A stretch of DNA of 64,000 nucleotides, taken from contig CALFIU010000100.1 in the NCBI GenBank assembly GCA_937877455.1, positions 1 to 64,000 of the forward strand. Reading direction: 5' to 3'. The notes beneath the pieces were generated by a model, which was not told the origin of the DNA, did no database searches, and was given only the letters and a program-made list of their open reading frames with translations. Made by a program: the position numbers and the translations under genes. This document shows, one piece after another, positions 7,008 through 13,533 of the stretch. Each line of letters starts with the position of its first letter. The first letter of the stretch is position 1. This DNA comes from an uncultured Bacteroidales bacterium. GTDB taxonomy: Bacteria; Bacteroidota; Bacteroidia; Bacteroidales; UBA3824.

Positions 7008-7331
7008 ATGGCAAAGAAAGTTTATATATCACTTCCTATTGCGCACTACGACTTGGAAGAGCGCAGGGCATACGCACAGAAAGTAGAAGACATGCTCAAA
7101 TGTTTCTATGATGAAGTTGTCAATCCCCTCAAGAACGGCATAGACGCAGAAGCGCATTGGAGCATACACATGAGAAAAGACATTCAAGACCTGCTACAAT
7201 GCGATGCGATCTACATGTGTCAAGACTGGCAGTGGTCGCACGGTTGTAAACTTGAACATGACGTTGCTACGAGTTGTGGCATTGAAGTGAAGTACGAAAA
7301 GGACTCTTGGAAACCCAACAATCTTGGCTAA
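7008..7331 (+). CDS. DUF4406 nucleoside deoxyribosyltransferase-like protein
   Basis: The 107-residue product starts AKKVYISLPIAHYDLEERR and has DIQDLLQCDAIYMCQDWQWSHG followed by C-K-L-E-H. This is the DUF4406 pattern, related to nucleoside 2-deoxyribosyltransferases: an N-terminal nucleotide-binding strand, then D-x-I-x-x-L...W..S.G...E. It may act in nucleotide salvage or modified-base metabolism. The start is chosen at 7008, just after the upstream frame ends. Confidence 0.6.
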   Translation: MAKKVYISLPIAHYDLEERRAYAQKVEDMLKCFYDEVVNPLKNGIDAEAHWSIHMRKDIQDLLQCDAIYMCQDWQWSHGCKLEHDVATSCGIEVKYEKDSWKPNNLG

Positions 7332-7335
7332 AGAA

Positions 7336-7488
7336 ATGGACTACACTCAATTCTATTGCAAGGAATGCAAGTTCCACTCATACGATGTGTTTGCGCGTGG
7401 TGAGTGCAATCACCCCAATGTAGGTTGTCTGATAGACCCACATTGCAGGGCATGTTTTAGGTTTGAGTTAAAAGACAAGCTCAAATGA
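7336..7488 (+). CDS. Small Cys-rich (zinc-ribbon-like) protein
   Basis: A 50-residue ORF (MDYTQFYCKECKFHSYDVFA...GECNHPNVGCLIDPHCRACF) with six cysteines, including CxxC pairs, and one His, suggesting a bound zinc. It begins 4 bases after the upstream stop and its stop overlaps the next start as ATGA, which supports it being a real gene despite its size. Confidence 0.6.
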   Translation: MDYTQFYCKECKFHSYDVFARGECNHPNVGCLIDPHCRACFRFELKDKLK

Positions 7489-7745
7489 AGTATCAATGCA
7501 AACATTGTGGGCGTACCTTCAACGAGAAGTGCGCCCACAACTGCAACACGGGTTTCAGGAAACGAAATCAAGAATGGGAAATTGTTGATTTGACTGCGGC
7601 AGACTTCATCCATTTCAAGGCGATGCAAGCCATTGTTACTGAAGACTTGATAACCATGTTTGGTGGCAGAACCACCTTGCTTGAAGCAGCCGACGAAATC
7701 AATACGATTATTCGTAAATACGAGGTAACGACGCGAGGTAAATAG
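7485..7745 (+). CDS. Small zinc-finger protein
   Basis: The 86-residue product has an N-terminal finger (YQCKHCGRTFNEKCAHNC) followed by a helical part (AADEINTIIRKYEV). It is coupled to the preceding Cys-rich gene by an ATGA overlap. Its stop lies 8 bases before the core of the first inverted-repeat site. The minus-strand radical SAM ORF runs antisense through most of it, apparently because that ORF lacks its own stop in the present orientation. Confidence 0.6.
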   Translation: MKYQCKHCGRTFNEKCAHNCNTGFRKRNQEWEIVDLTAADFIHFKAMQAIVTEDLITMFGGRTTLLEAADEINTIIRKYEVTTRGK

Positions 7746-8701
7746 TTACAATATAGCGATAATGTGACCTCATCAAAGTATTTCTCACAGCGGAACCCTT
7801 TTCTTGGCTCATAGTCTTTGAAGTCGCATGAGCCGTAGATTTGCCGTTTGTTACACCATCGAGCCATGTCTTGCTGCCACTTTGGTATGTCCTGTTTCTG
7901 CTTTGTGAAGTCCAACATTGGCTGTGCCTGGCACCGAACCTTTGAAGCGTACTTTGTTCGCCAATGCGACACGCGATGATAACACTCTTCCAACGAGCCA
8001 TGTAACATCGTATATAGTAGGAAACCGCCAGTATAACCAAATGAGAACAGTCGTTGTATGACATCTTCGCATACCTCAACCTGTTTAGGAGTGTCACAGC
8101 CCAAACGGATATATCCATCAAGCCATCGGACATTAACGAGCATCTTGGCTATATCGTCTGTGATTAAGCGGGCATCCAATGCCTGATTGAAGTCCACACG
8201 ATAACGGCGTGATATTATCTTTTCAATCTGCCCCAATCCGTAGTCGCTTGCAACGATATTGTTATCCATGAGAATAAGGCGGTTTCTTCCGTCAATGGCA
8301 ATCTCATCAACGTCCATGTAAGGACGTATGAGACCTTCTTTCTTTGGCACTACACACCAAGCACATTTGTTCGGACAGCCTCGCGTGAGAAAGCCGTATG
8401 CCGTCTTGCTGTCTATTTCTGGATAGATTGAGTAGTCAGGCTGTAACATATCAATCTCTGGAGGCAGTTGTTTTGTGATTGAATATCCCGTGCCACCTTT
8501 CTCAATCATGTCTGCATTGGGTATCACCTGCATGTAGTCTGGCTTGTGTGTAAACACCTTGCTCATATACACAATGTCGTAGTGGTCGAAGATGGTGTAC
8601 CAATCAACTGTATCGCCATTTCGTTTGTGGTAAGCAGCAATCTTCATTAAGGCTAAGTTGGGGAAACCATGACCGTCAACGTCAATAAGCCCAATGTTCA
8701 T
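7568..8701 (-). CDS. Radical SAM protein, B12-binding-like N-terminus
   Basis: The N-terminus (MNIGLIDVDGHGFPNLALMK, then a YDIVYMSKVFT strand) resembles the cobalamin-binding-type domain of B12-associated radical SAM proteins. Cys109-x3-Cys113-x2-Cys116 in GCPNKCAWC is the iron-sulfur cluster motif. The gene is opposite to its operon, between sites S1 and S2; its ATG starts 3 bases inside the inner arm of S2. As it stands the ORF has 377 codons, but the last 61 are antisense to the neighbouring zinc-finger gene and look artificial. The natural end is probably at the S1 core. The substrate is unknown; a role in DNA or nucleotide modification is suggested by its neighbours. Confidence 0.75.
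   Translation of the reverse strand: MNIGLIDVDGHGFPNLALMKIAAYHKRNGDTVDWYTIFDHYDIVYMSKVFTHKPDYMQVIPNADMIEKGGTGYSITKQLPPEIDMLQPDYSIYPEIDSKTAYGFLTRGCPNKCAWCVVPKKEGLIRPYMDVDEIAIDGRNRLILMDNNIVASDYGLGQIEKIISRRYRVDFNQALDARLITDDIAKMLVNVRWLDGYIRLGCDTPKQVEVCEDVIQRLFSFGYTGGFLLYTMLHGSLEECYHRVSHWRTKYASKVRCQAQPMLDFTKQKQDIPKWQQDMARWCNKRQIYGSCDFKDYEPRKGFRCEKYFDEVTLSLYCNYLPRVVTSYLRIIVLISSAASSKVVLPPNMVIKSSVTMACIALKWMKSAAVKSTISHS
7743..7770 (+). repeat. dif-like site S1 (left end of segment A)
   Basis: An 11-6-11 site: outer arm ending CAATA, core TAGCGA (7754-7759), inner arm starting TAATGTGAC. Together with S2 it forms a perfect 17-bp inverted repeat (7752-7768 against 8705-8721) flanking a minus-strand gene. 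The inner arms and cores match exactly and the outer arms do not. The outer arm is one base off the CATTA consensus. Confidence 0.7.
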
Positions 8702-8719
8702 TGTGTCACATTATCGCTA
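7754..8719. mobile_element. Putative invertible segment A (radical SAM gene, OFF)
   Basis: This 966-bp segment lies between the cores of S1 and S2, which are reverse complements of each other. It holds one gene on the minus strand inside a plus-strand operon. If the segment were inverted by exchange in the cores, the gene would read with the operon. Its frame (…GTC ACA TTA TCG CTA) would then meet TAA supplied by the S2 outer arm, giving a 316-residue protein. In the present orientation it instead reads TAT and runs 61 codons into antisense. Inversion itself has not been observed here. Confidence 0.6.
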
Positions 8720-8730
8720 TAATGAAATAT
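8703..8730 (+). repeat. dif-like site S2 (right end of segment A)
   Basis: Inner arm ending GTCACATTA, core TCGCTA (8714-8719), outer arm TAATGAAATAT. The core is the reverse complement of the S1 core. CATTA-N6-TAATG is perfect here. The outer arm carries the TAA that would end the segment A gene after inversion. Confidence 0.7.
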
Positions 8731-8734
8731 AAAA

Positions 8735-9241
8735 ATGAAAAAGATATACCAAAGAATAGACGATCCTAAACATGGTGATTGTTATAAGTGTGTAATAGCA
8801 AGCATACTTGATTTGGAGTATGAGGACGTTCCTCATTTTGTCGATATGGGCGAGGATTGGCTTTTGGAGGCTCAGAAGTTCTTTCGTGAACATGGCTACG
8901 ACTATTCAGGCAAGGAATTACACAATCCGAATGTCATGTATCTTGAAAACCCGACAAATAATGTATGGGAAAACAAATTTGCATACGAGGAATGTACTTT
9001 CAAGTCCATAAAGCCTGAATATGGCATTAACGGTTTGTTCATGGCAGGTGTGTATTCTCCGAAGTACACCAATCCGAATGAGCATCCAATTAACCATCTT
9101 CACAGTGTTTTATGCGATATTGATTTCAATATAGTGTTTGACCCGCAGCCAGAATATGAAAAAGTGAAGAATTATCCATACTCACGGCTCATAGGTTACA
9201 ATGGTATTCGTAGTATTGACATCATCCGCAAAATTGAATAG
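8735..9241 (+). CDS. C39/papain-like cysteine peptidase-fold protein
   Basis: The 168-residue product starts MKKIYQRIDDPKHGDCYKCV and has NHLHSVLCDID near residue 125. Phage proteins with an early G-D-C-x-x-x-x-A and a later H-x-x-V...D usually belong to the papain/C39 peptidase fold, the Cys and His being the catalytic pair. The role in the phage is unknown; it may be a processing enzyme or an inactive fold. It lies between segments A and B, in the same direction as the operon. Confidence 0.5.
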   Translation: MKKIYQRIDDPKHGDCYKCVIASILDLEYEDVPHFVDMGEDWLLEAQKFFREHGYDYSGKELHNPNVMYLENPTNNVWENKFAYEECTFKSIKPEYGINGLFMAGVYSPKYTNPNEHPINHLHSVLCDIDFNIVFDPQPEYEKVKNYPYSRLIGYNGIRSIDIIRKIE

Positions 9242-9246
9242 CAAAT

Positions 9247-9274
9247 AAGTAACATTATCATTCTAATGTTTCTA
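9247..9274 (+). repeat. dif-like site S3 (left end of segment B)
   Basis: Outer arm ending AACATTA, core TCATTC (9258-9263), inner arm starting TAATGTTTC. The 16 bases CATTA-core-TAATG are repeated exactly, in inverted orientation, at S4. The site begins 8 bases after the stop of the peptidase-like gene, and its inner arm includes the stop of the segment B gene. Confidence 0.7.
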
Positions 9275-10436
9275 TTCTTCGCCAAAGTCAATTTTTTGCT
9301 GAAGGAATTTCTCTGAATACCACTTGTTATATGATTTTCCAGAAATCCACCAATCAAATATATTCTCGGCTATAATATCTTCTACGTCTTCCCCCTCTGC
9401 AACGCCATTTACAGAGGGGTTATCTAAAAACACCCGCCCATATTCCTTTGTTGGTCTTTCTGTTCCAATGCCCCATGCCGCATTGTCTGGGTTGGCAATC
9501 CACCCTCCCAATTTCTGAGCTTTCCGCTGACATGTCTCGCAAGTCCTTTCGCTGGAATGTTCCACCAGATATATCCTTCGGTGAAGCCCCCCCCCTACGG
9601 ATGGCTTTAATTGCCTTGATCCAATTTCGCTTCACATGAGGGAAGTCTTGCATTTCTCGGATTTTCTGCTTGTATTGCGACATCGGACATAAGATGCAGC
9701 CTATTCGAGAATACCCCATATCGTATAGTTCACAATGTGGCACATTCACGACGTAGTTTAGGAAATACCATACGTCTTGCACAGACCATTCAAAGATTGG
9801 AGAGACAAGTATGCTGTCTTTCCCGTTGATACATCTTACTTCATTGTCTTTTTGGAGAGAAAATTCATCTTCATTGACTTTCTTTCCCTCACGTTTCATT
9901 TTCCGAATGAGTTTTGCCGCACGTTTCTCAAGTTCCTGTGCTTGCCATTCACCAAATTCTTCCAAACTACCAGAGAACTTTCTGCTTTGCACCTCAACTT
10001 CATGGCGTTTTGCCCTTCTTGCACTCTCGGCTTTTCTTATTCCTATAAGTGTTACTTTCCCTGCCCCTGCTGTTTCTTTGAGGTCAGCACAACACCAACG
10101 AATACGCATTGAAGGCAAAATACCTCTATCAATGGCTAACTGATAAATGCTTTTATGGGGCGCATGAGTTATAACATCTGGGTATTGCTTGCGCACAAAC
10201 CGAATGACTTGTGGGGGATCTACACTCGTAAAGTTCATGTGCGCCCGAAATTTAACACCTGCAAGTTTTGCCACATGATATAATGCTTGCGAATCCTTGC
10301 CGCCAGAAAACGCTAAGAAATATCCGTTTTCGGCATCATATTTTAGAGCTATTTTCTCTGCCTTTCGCAATAATTCAATGGAATGTTGTAGGCGTTCATC
10401 GAAACCAGATGGTTTTTCTTTAAGCGTATATTTCAT
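9272..10436 (-). pseudogene. PAPS-reductase-family protein, frameshifted at G9 tract
   Basis: The product starts MKYTLKEKPSGF and has the PP-loop motif FSGGKDS at residues 43-49, then RWCCADLKE and GCILCPM, the Cys-rich elements of DndC/PAPS-reductase-like proteins. The frame is broken at nine G residues (9587-9595 on the plus strand as C). Upstream the frame reads AIKAIRRGG, then enters unrelated sequence. A tract of eight G residues would join it to a frame ending IFDWWISGKSYNKWYSEKF, then LQQKID, a typical end for this family, giving about 388 residues. Cause: slipped-strand phase variation, decay, or a homopolymer sequencing error. It sits in segment B, against the operon. Confidence 0.7.
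9587..9595 (-). repeat. G9 homopolymer within coding sequence
   Basis: Nine consecutive G residues on the coding strand of the PAPS-reductase-like gene, the longest G/C run in the window apart from the contig edge. Eight G residues would keep the gene in frame and nine break it, which is the arrangement of a contingency locus. Confidence 0.6.
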
Positions 10437-10455
10437 TAGAATGATAATGAAACTC
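10428..10455 (+). repeat. dif-like site S4 (right end of segment B)
   Basis: Inner arm ATATTTCATTA, core GAATGA (10439-10444), outer arm TAATGAAACTC. The core is the reverse complement of the S3 core. The minus-strand gene of segment B uses the ATG contained in this inner arm. Its inner-arm sequence equals the reverse complement of the S2 outer arm over 11 bases. Confidence 0.7.
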
Positions 10456-10481
10456 GCTACATTATGAAGGTAATGTGACGT
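10454..10481 (+). repeat. dif-like site S5, unpaired
   Basis: CATTA, core TGAAGG (10465-10470), TAATG, with right arm TAATGTGACGT. No site with the complementary core CCTTCA exists in the window. It may be the remains of a lost cassette or pair with a site elsewhere in the genome. Confidence 0.6.
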
Positions 10482-10483
10482 AG

Positions 10484-10511
10484 TAGCACCATTATTCGTG
10501 TAATGTGACAA
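10484..10511 (+). repeat. dif-like site S6 (left end of segment D)
   Basis: Outer arm ending CATTA, core TTCGTG (10495-10500), inner arm TAATGTGACAA. The first 9 bases of the inner arm are the same as those of S1, S2 (reverse complement) and the right arm of S5. The methyltransferase ATG follows at 10511. Confidence 0.65.
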
Positions 10512-11191
10512 TGGAAACAATAAGTGAGGTTTTCAATACCGATTGTTTAGCCTACATGAAAACAGTTCCAGATAAGTTCTTTGACATTGCAATCGTTGAT
10601 CCACCTTACCAACTGAAGAAATCATCCGTTACAGGTAGTGGAAAATTGAAAAACCGCACTCTCAACAAGCATGATATGAGTTGGGATATAGCACCTACAC
10701 AGGAGTATTGGGATGAACTTTACAGAATCAGCAAAAATCAGATTGTATGGGGTGGTAATTACTTTCCTCTTCCGCCATGTCGCTGTTTCGTCTGTTGGGA
10801 TAAACAGCAGGTCTGGGAAAACTTTTCGCAATGTGAGTTTGCCTGGACTTCCTTTGATAAACCCGCAAAGTTGGTGACAATATCAAACAGAGGTGGCAAT
10901 GCAGATAAGGTGAATTGGCACCCTACAAGCAAACCAATAGAACTGTACCACTATCTACTAAGAACCTTTGCTAAACAAGGCGATAAAATCTTTGACTCCC
11001 ATTTGGGTAGTGGCTCAAGTAGAATAGCCGCATACAAGATGGGATTTGATTTCTGGTCATGCGAAATCAACAAGGAGTTTTACGATAAACAGGAAGAGCG
11101 TTTCCGCAGCGAATGTCTTGGAGAAACAAAGACAAAGGACGGAAGAACATTGATTCAGCTCAGTCTCTTCTAATCAGCAACATTACACGAA
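10495..11191. mobile_element. Putative invertible segment D (methyltransferase gene, ON)
   Basis: This 697-bp segment lies between the inverted cores TTCGTG (S6) and CACGAA (S7) and contains one complete methyltransferase gene, currently aligned with the plus-strand operon. By analogy with segments A and B, inversion would silence it. The right-hand outer arm reads TAACG instead of TAATG, a one-base deviation. Confidence 0.5.
10511..11173 (+). CDS. Beta-class DNA methyltransferase (N6-A or N4-C)
   Basis: In this 220-residue product DPPY (motif IV) is at residues 30-33 and the SAM-binding segment FDSHLGSGSSRIAAYKMG comes late, the order of beta-class amino-methyltransferases. HPTSKPIEL just before it is motif X-like. 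It ends IQLSLF, a beta-clamp-binding peptide. A GTG at 10505 is in frame, but the ATG at 10511 right after the S6 inner arm is preferred. The gene lies alone between sites S6 and S7 in the operon direction. Methylation target unknown. Confidence 0.85.
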   Translation: METISEVFNTDCLAYMKTVPDKFFDIAIVDPPYQLKKSSVTGSGKLKNRTLNKHDMSWDIAPTQEYWDELYRISKNQIVWGGNYFPLPPCRCFVCWDKQQVWENFSQCEFAWTSFDKPAKLVTISNRGGNADKVNWHPTSKPIELYHYLLRTFAKQGDKIFDSHLGSGSSRIAAYKMGFDFWSCEINKEFYDKQEERFRSECLGETKTKDGRTLIQLSLF

Positions 11192-11202
11192 TAACGTATG
11201 AA
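11175..11202 (+). repeat. dif-like site S7 (right end of segment D)
   Basis: Inner arm ending CAACATTA, core CACGAA (11186-11191), outer arm TAACGTATGAA. The core is the reverse complement of the S6 core; shared inverted sequence is TTATTCGTGTAATGT. The ATG of the next methyltransferase lies in the outer arm. Confidence 0.6.
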
Positions 11203-11932
11203 ATATCTTGGAAGTAAAGGCAGAATAGCCAAGGACATTCTGCCGATTATGCTTTCTGGAATGAAAGCAGGTGACACATTCGTAGATGCCTTTTGTGGTG
11301 GTTGTAACCTGTTGGATAAAGTGCCTCCGACGTTTCACAGGATAGCCAATGACAAGAACAAATATCTGGTGGCGATGTGGGTAAGGCTCACTCACTACGG
11401 CTGGAATCCACCTACCGAGATAAGCCGGAACCTTTATAACCATTATCGTGAGTATTTCAATGAAAAGAAATTCGGTAATGACACATCAATATCATTCTAC
11501 GATGCAGAAGTAGGCTGGTATGGTTTCATGGGTAGTTTCAACGGTCGTTTCTTTGATGGTGGTTACAGCGGTCACGATGTGAATGGGCGAGACTATATCA
11601 GTGAGCAGATAAGAAACACATTGGCGCAAGTTCCAAAGCTCAGAGACATTGACTGGTATCATTCAGACTACTATAACATTCCATTGTCGGAACACTCCAC
11701 CATCTACTGCGACATTCCCTATAAGGACACCAAACAATACTCGACATCAAAGAGTTTTGATTATGCCAGGTTCTATGATTGGTGCAGGGCGATGAAAGAC
11801 AACGGGCATAGTGTGTTTGTAAGCGAATACCAGATGCCAAAAGATTTCATGTGCATTTGGGAAAAGCAAGTCACCAATGCCATGAATCAGAAGAATACTT
11901 ACAAGCCAACGGAACGGCTGTTTACGCTATAA
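11198..11932 (+). CDS. Dam-like (D12 class) DNA adenine methyltransferase
   Basis: In this 244-residue product MKYLGSKGRIA (motif X) and DTFVDAFCGGCNL (motif I) come first and TIYCDIPYKDT (motif IV, DIPY in place of DPPY) comes near residue 173, the order of alpha-class Dam/D12 N6-adenine methyltransferases. It is shorter than E. coli Dam (278 residues) and lacks a clamp-binding tail. The Ile in DIPY is unusual but still places D, P and Y correctly. The next gene starts 2 bases after its stop. Confidence 0.85.
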   Translation: MKYLGSKGRIAKDILPIMLSGMKAGDTFVDAFCGGCNLLDKVPPTFHRIANDKNKYLVAMWVRLTHYGWNPPTEISRNLYNHYREYFNEKKFGNDTSISFYDAEVGWYGFMGSFNGRFFDGGYSGHDVNGRDYISEQIRNTLAQVPKLRDIDWYHSDYYNIPLSEHSTIYCDIPYKDTKQYSTSKSFDYARFYDWCRAMKDNGHSVFVSEYQMPKDFMCIWEKQVTNAMNQKNTYKPTERLFTL

Positions 11933-11934
11933 CA

Positions 11935-12651
11935 ATGGAATATAACCAAATTCTAAACATTGATTGCCTTGCAGGGATGAGAGATATTCCAGACGAGAGT
12001 GTTGACTGCATTGTTACCGACCCTCCATATCGTCTGACGAGTCGTGGCTCATCTGGTACGATGTCTGGTTATTGGACTACAGACGTTGCAAGGAAAGGTA
12101 AGGTTTTCGAGCATAACGACATTGAGATTGAAGAATATCTGCCAGAGTTCTACCGCGTACTGAAATCAGAATCTCATTGTTACATCATGTGCAACAACCT
12201 AAACCTGCCACACTTCTTTGAAGTAATCGGTAAAAGCAAGTTTCACTTCGTGAAGTTGCTGGTATGGGATAAGGTGCAAGCCATTTGCGGCAAATACTAC
12301 ATGGGGAGATTGGAACACATTTTCCTGTTGAGGAAAGGTAAGGACAGACCCATCAATGACTGTGGCACTCCAGATATTCTCACCGTTCCAAATGTAAAAC
12401 CCAAAGACAAGAACGGCAACAACCTACATGACTCCGCAAAGCCTGTAGCACTCTTCCAGTTGCTTATCAAGAACAGCACAAACAAAGGCGATGTCGTTCT
12501 TGATCCGTTCATGGGGAGTGGAACTACTGCCATTGCTTGCATTAACACAGAGCGAAAATATATTGGTTTTGAGATAGACAAATGCTATTGGGAAGTGTGC
12601 GACAAACGTATCAAAAGCACCTTCAGACAAGGTGAATTATTTGAATGGTAA
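11935..12651 (+). CDS. Beta-class DNA methyltransferase
   Basis: In this 238-residue product DPPY is at residues 29-32 and DPFMGSGTTAIA is near residue 190, with DSAKPVALFQLL just before. This is the motif IV, then motif I order of beta-class N6-A/N4-C methyltransferases. The ATG at 11935 follows the upstream stop; a longer frame overlaps the Dam-like gene. The C-terminus GELFEW is not a good clamp motif. It overlaps the following gene. Confidence 0.85.
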   Translation: MEYNQILNIDCLAGMRDIPDESVDCIVTDPPYRLTSRGSSGTMSGYWTTDVARKGKVFEHNDIEIEEYLPEFYRVLKSESHCYIMCNNLNLPHFFEVIGKSKFHFVKLLVWDKVQAICGKYYMGRLEHIFLLRKGKDRPINDCGTPDILTVPNVKPKDKNGNNLHDSAKPVALFQLLIKNSTNKGDVVLDPFMGSGTTAIACINTERKYIGFEIDKCYWEVCDKRIKSTFRQGELFEW

Positions 12652-13424
12652 TGGAAAGAAACAAACTCTATCATGGTGACTGCCTTCAACTCATGCGGGA
12701 GATACCAAGTCATTCGGTCGATTTAATTCTTGCAGATCCACCATACGGCACGTTAAACAAGAGCAATCCCGATGCTCAATGGGATAAAGAGGTTTCATTA
12801 CCTTCATTATGGAACCAATACAAGCGTATCATCAAGCCCAATGGTGCGATACTGCTTTTTGGTCAAGGTGTGTTTGCGGCAAAACTCATAATGAGCAATC
12901 AGAAGTGGTTTAAGTTTGATTTTGTGTGGGATAAAGTGCGCAAGTCGAATTTCCTGAATTGTAAGAAGATGCCAATGCGTCAGCATGAGCAAGTATTGGT
13001 GTTCTACGACAAACCACCGACCTATAACCCTCAGATGGTTCGATGTGAACTACACCAACGTAATCACAGTAGGGGAAAACTCAATAAACCTATTACAAAT
13101 ACCTGTTATGGGAAGTTCGGAGCAGCCGAAACTATAGTTTCTGATTTCAAATACCCGGGTACGATTGTGAAATGCCCGAAAGGTCACAGCAAGGCTGATT
13201 GGTTACACTCGACGGCAAAGCCTGTGAACCTGCTGCGGTGGTTGATACGGACATACAGCAACGAGGGTGACTTGGTACTGGATAACTTCGCTGGCAGTGG
13301 CAGTACGCTTATTGCTGCCATCGAGGAAAAGCGAGACTGGATTGGCATCGAACTATCAGACAAATACTTTGAAATCTGTCAGCAACGGATTTCAGACAGA
13401 CTTCGACAACCAACATTATTCTAA
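12651..13424 (+). CDS. Beta-class DNA methyltransferase
   Basis: In this 257-residue product DPPYGTLN is at residues 29-36, DFVWDKVRKSNF is in the middle, and HSTAKPVNLL precedes LDNFAGSGSTLIAA (motif I). It ends RQPTLF, which fits the Q-x-x-L-F clamp-binding pattern. Starts at 12645 and 12651 are both possible; either overlaps the upstream stop, implying coupling. About 80 bases after its stop there is another 8-3-8 hairpin. Confidence 0.85.
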   Translation: MERNKLYHGDCLQLMREIPSHSVDLILADPPYGTLNKSNPDAQWDKEVSLPSLWNQYKRIIKPNGAILLFGQGVFAAKLIMSNQKWFKFDFVWDKVRKSNFLNCKKMPMRQHEQVLVFYDKPPTYNPQMVRCELHQRNHSRGKLNKPITNTCYGKFGAAETIVSDFKYPGTIVKCPKGHSKADWLHSTAKPVNLLRWLIRTYSNEGDLVLDNFAGSGSTLIAAIEEKRDWIGIELSDKYFEICQQRISDRLRQPTLF

Positions 13425-13481
13425 CTCTAAATAAGGCATAGAGAAACTTAGCGAGAAATTCAAGGTAACAATGAAATGATT

Positions 13482-13500
13482 GTTGTGATACAATCACAAC
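13482..13500 (+). promoter_or_regulatory. Triloop hairpin
   Basis: Perfect arms GTTGTGAT and ATCACAAC with loop ACA, followed by GTAAAGGACGAA. It differs from the hairpin at 1450 by a single loop base. The two nearly identical elements bracket the methyltransferase block. It lies 33 bases before the next ATG. Confidence 0.55.
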
Positions 13501-13533
13501 GTAAAGGACGAAACATTATAACCAATAAAAGAT

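Larger units (their letters stand above)
9258..10444. mobile_element. Putative invertible segment B (PAPS-reductase-like gene, OFF)
   Basis: This 1,187-bp segment lies between the inverted cores TCATTC (S3) and GAATGA (S4). It contains a single minus-strand gene whose start codon is formed by the TAATG inner arm of S4. Flipping would place that start directly behind the S3 core on the plus strand, in line with the operon. The gene also carries a G9-tract frameshift, so it appears to be switched off twice. Confidence 0.55.

Noticed and set aside
7568..7753. C-terminal 61 residues of the minus-strand radical SAM ORF
   Set aside because: They are antisense to a real plus-strand zinc-finger gene and follow the recombination core; they are read only because the stop is missing in the present orientation.
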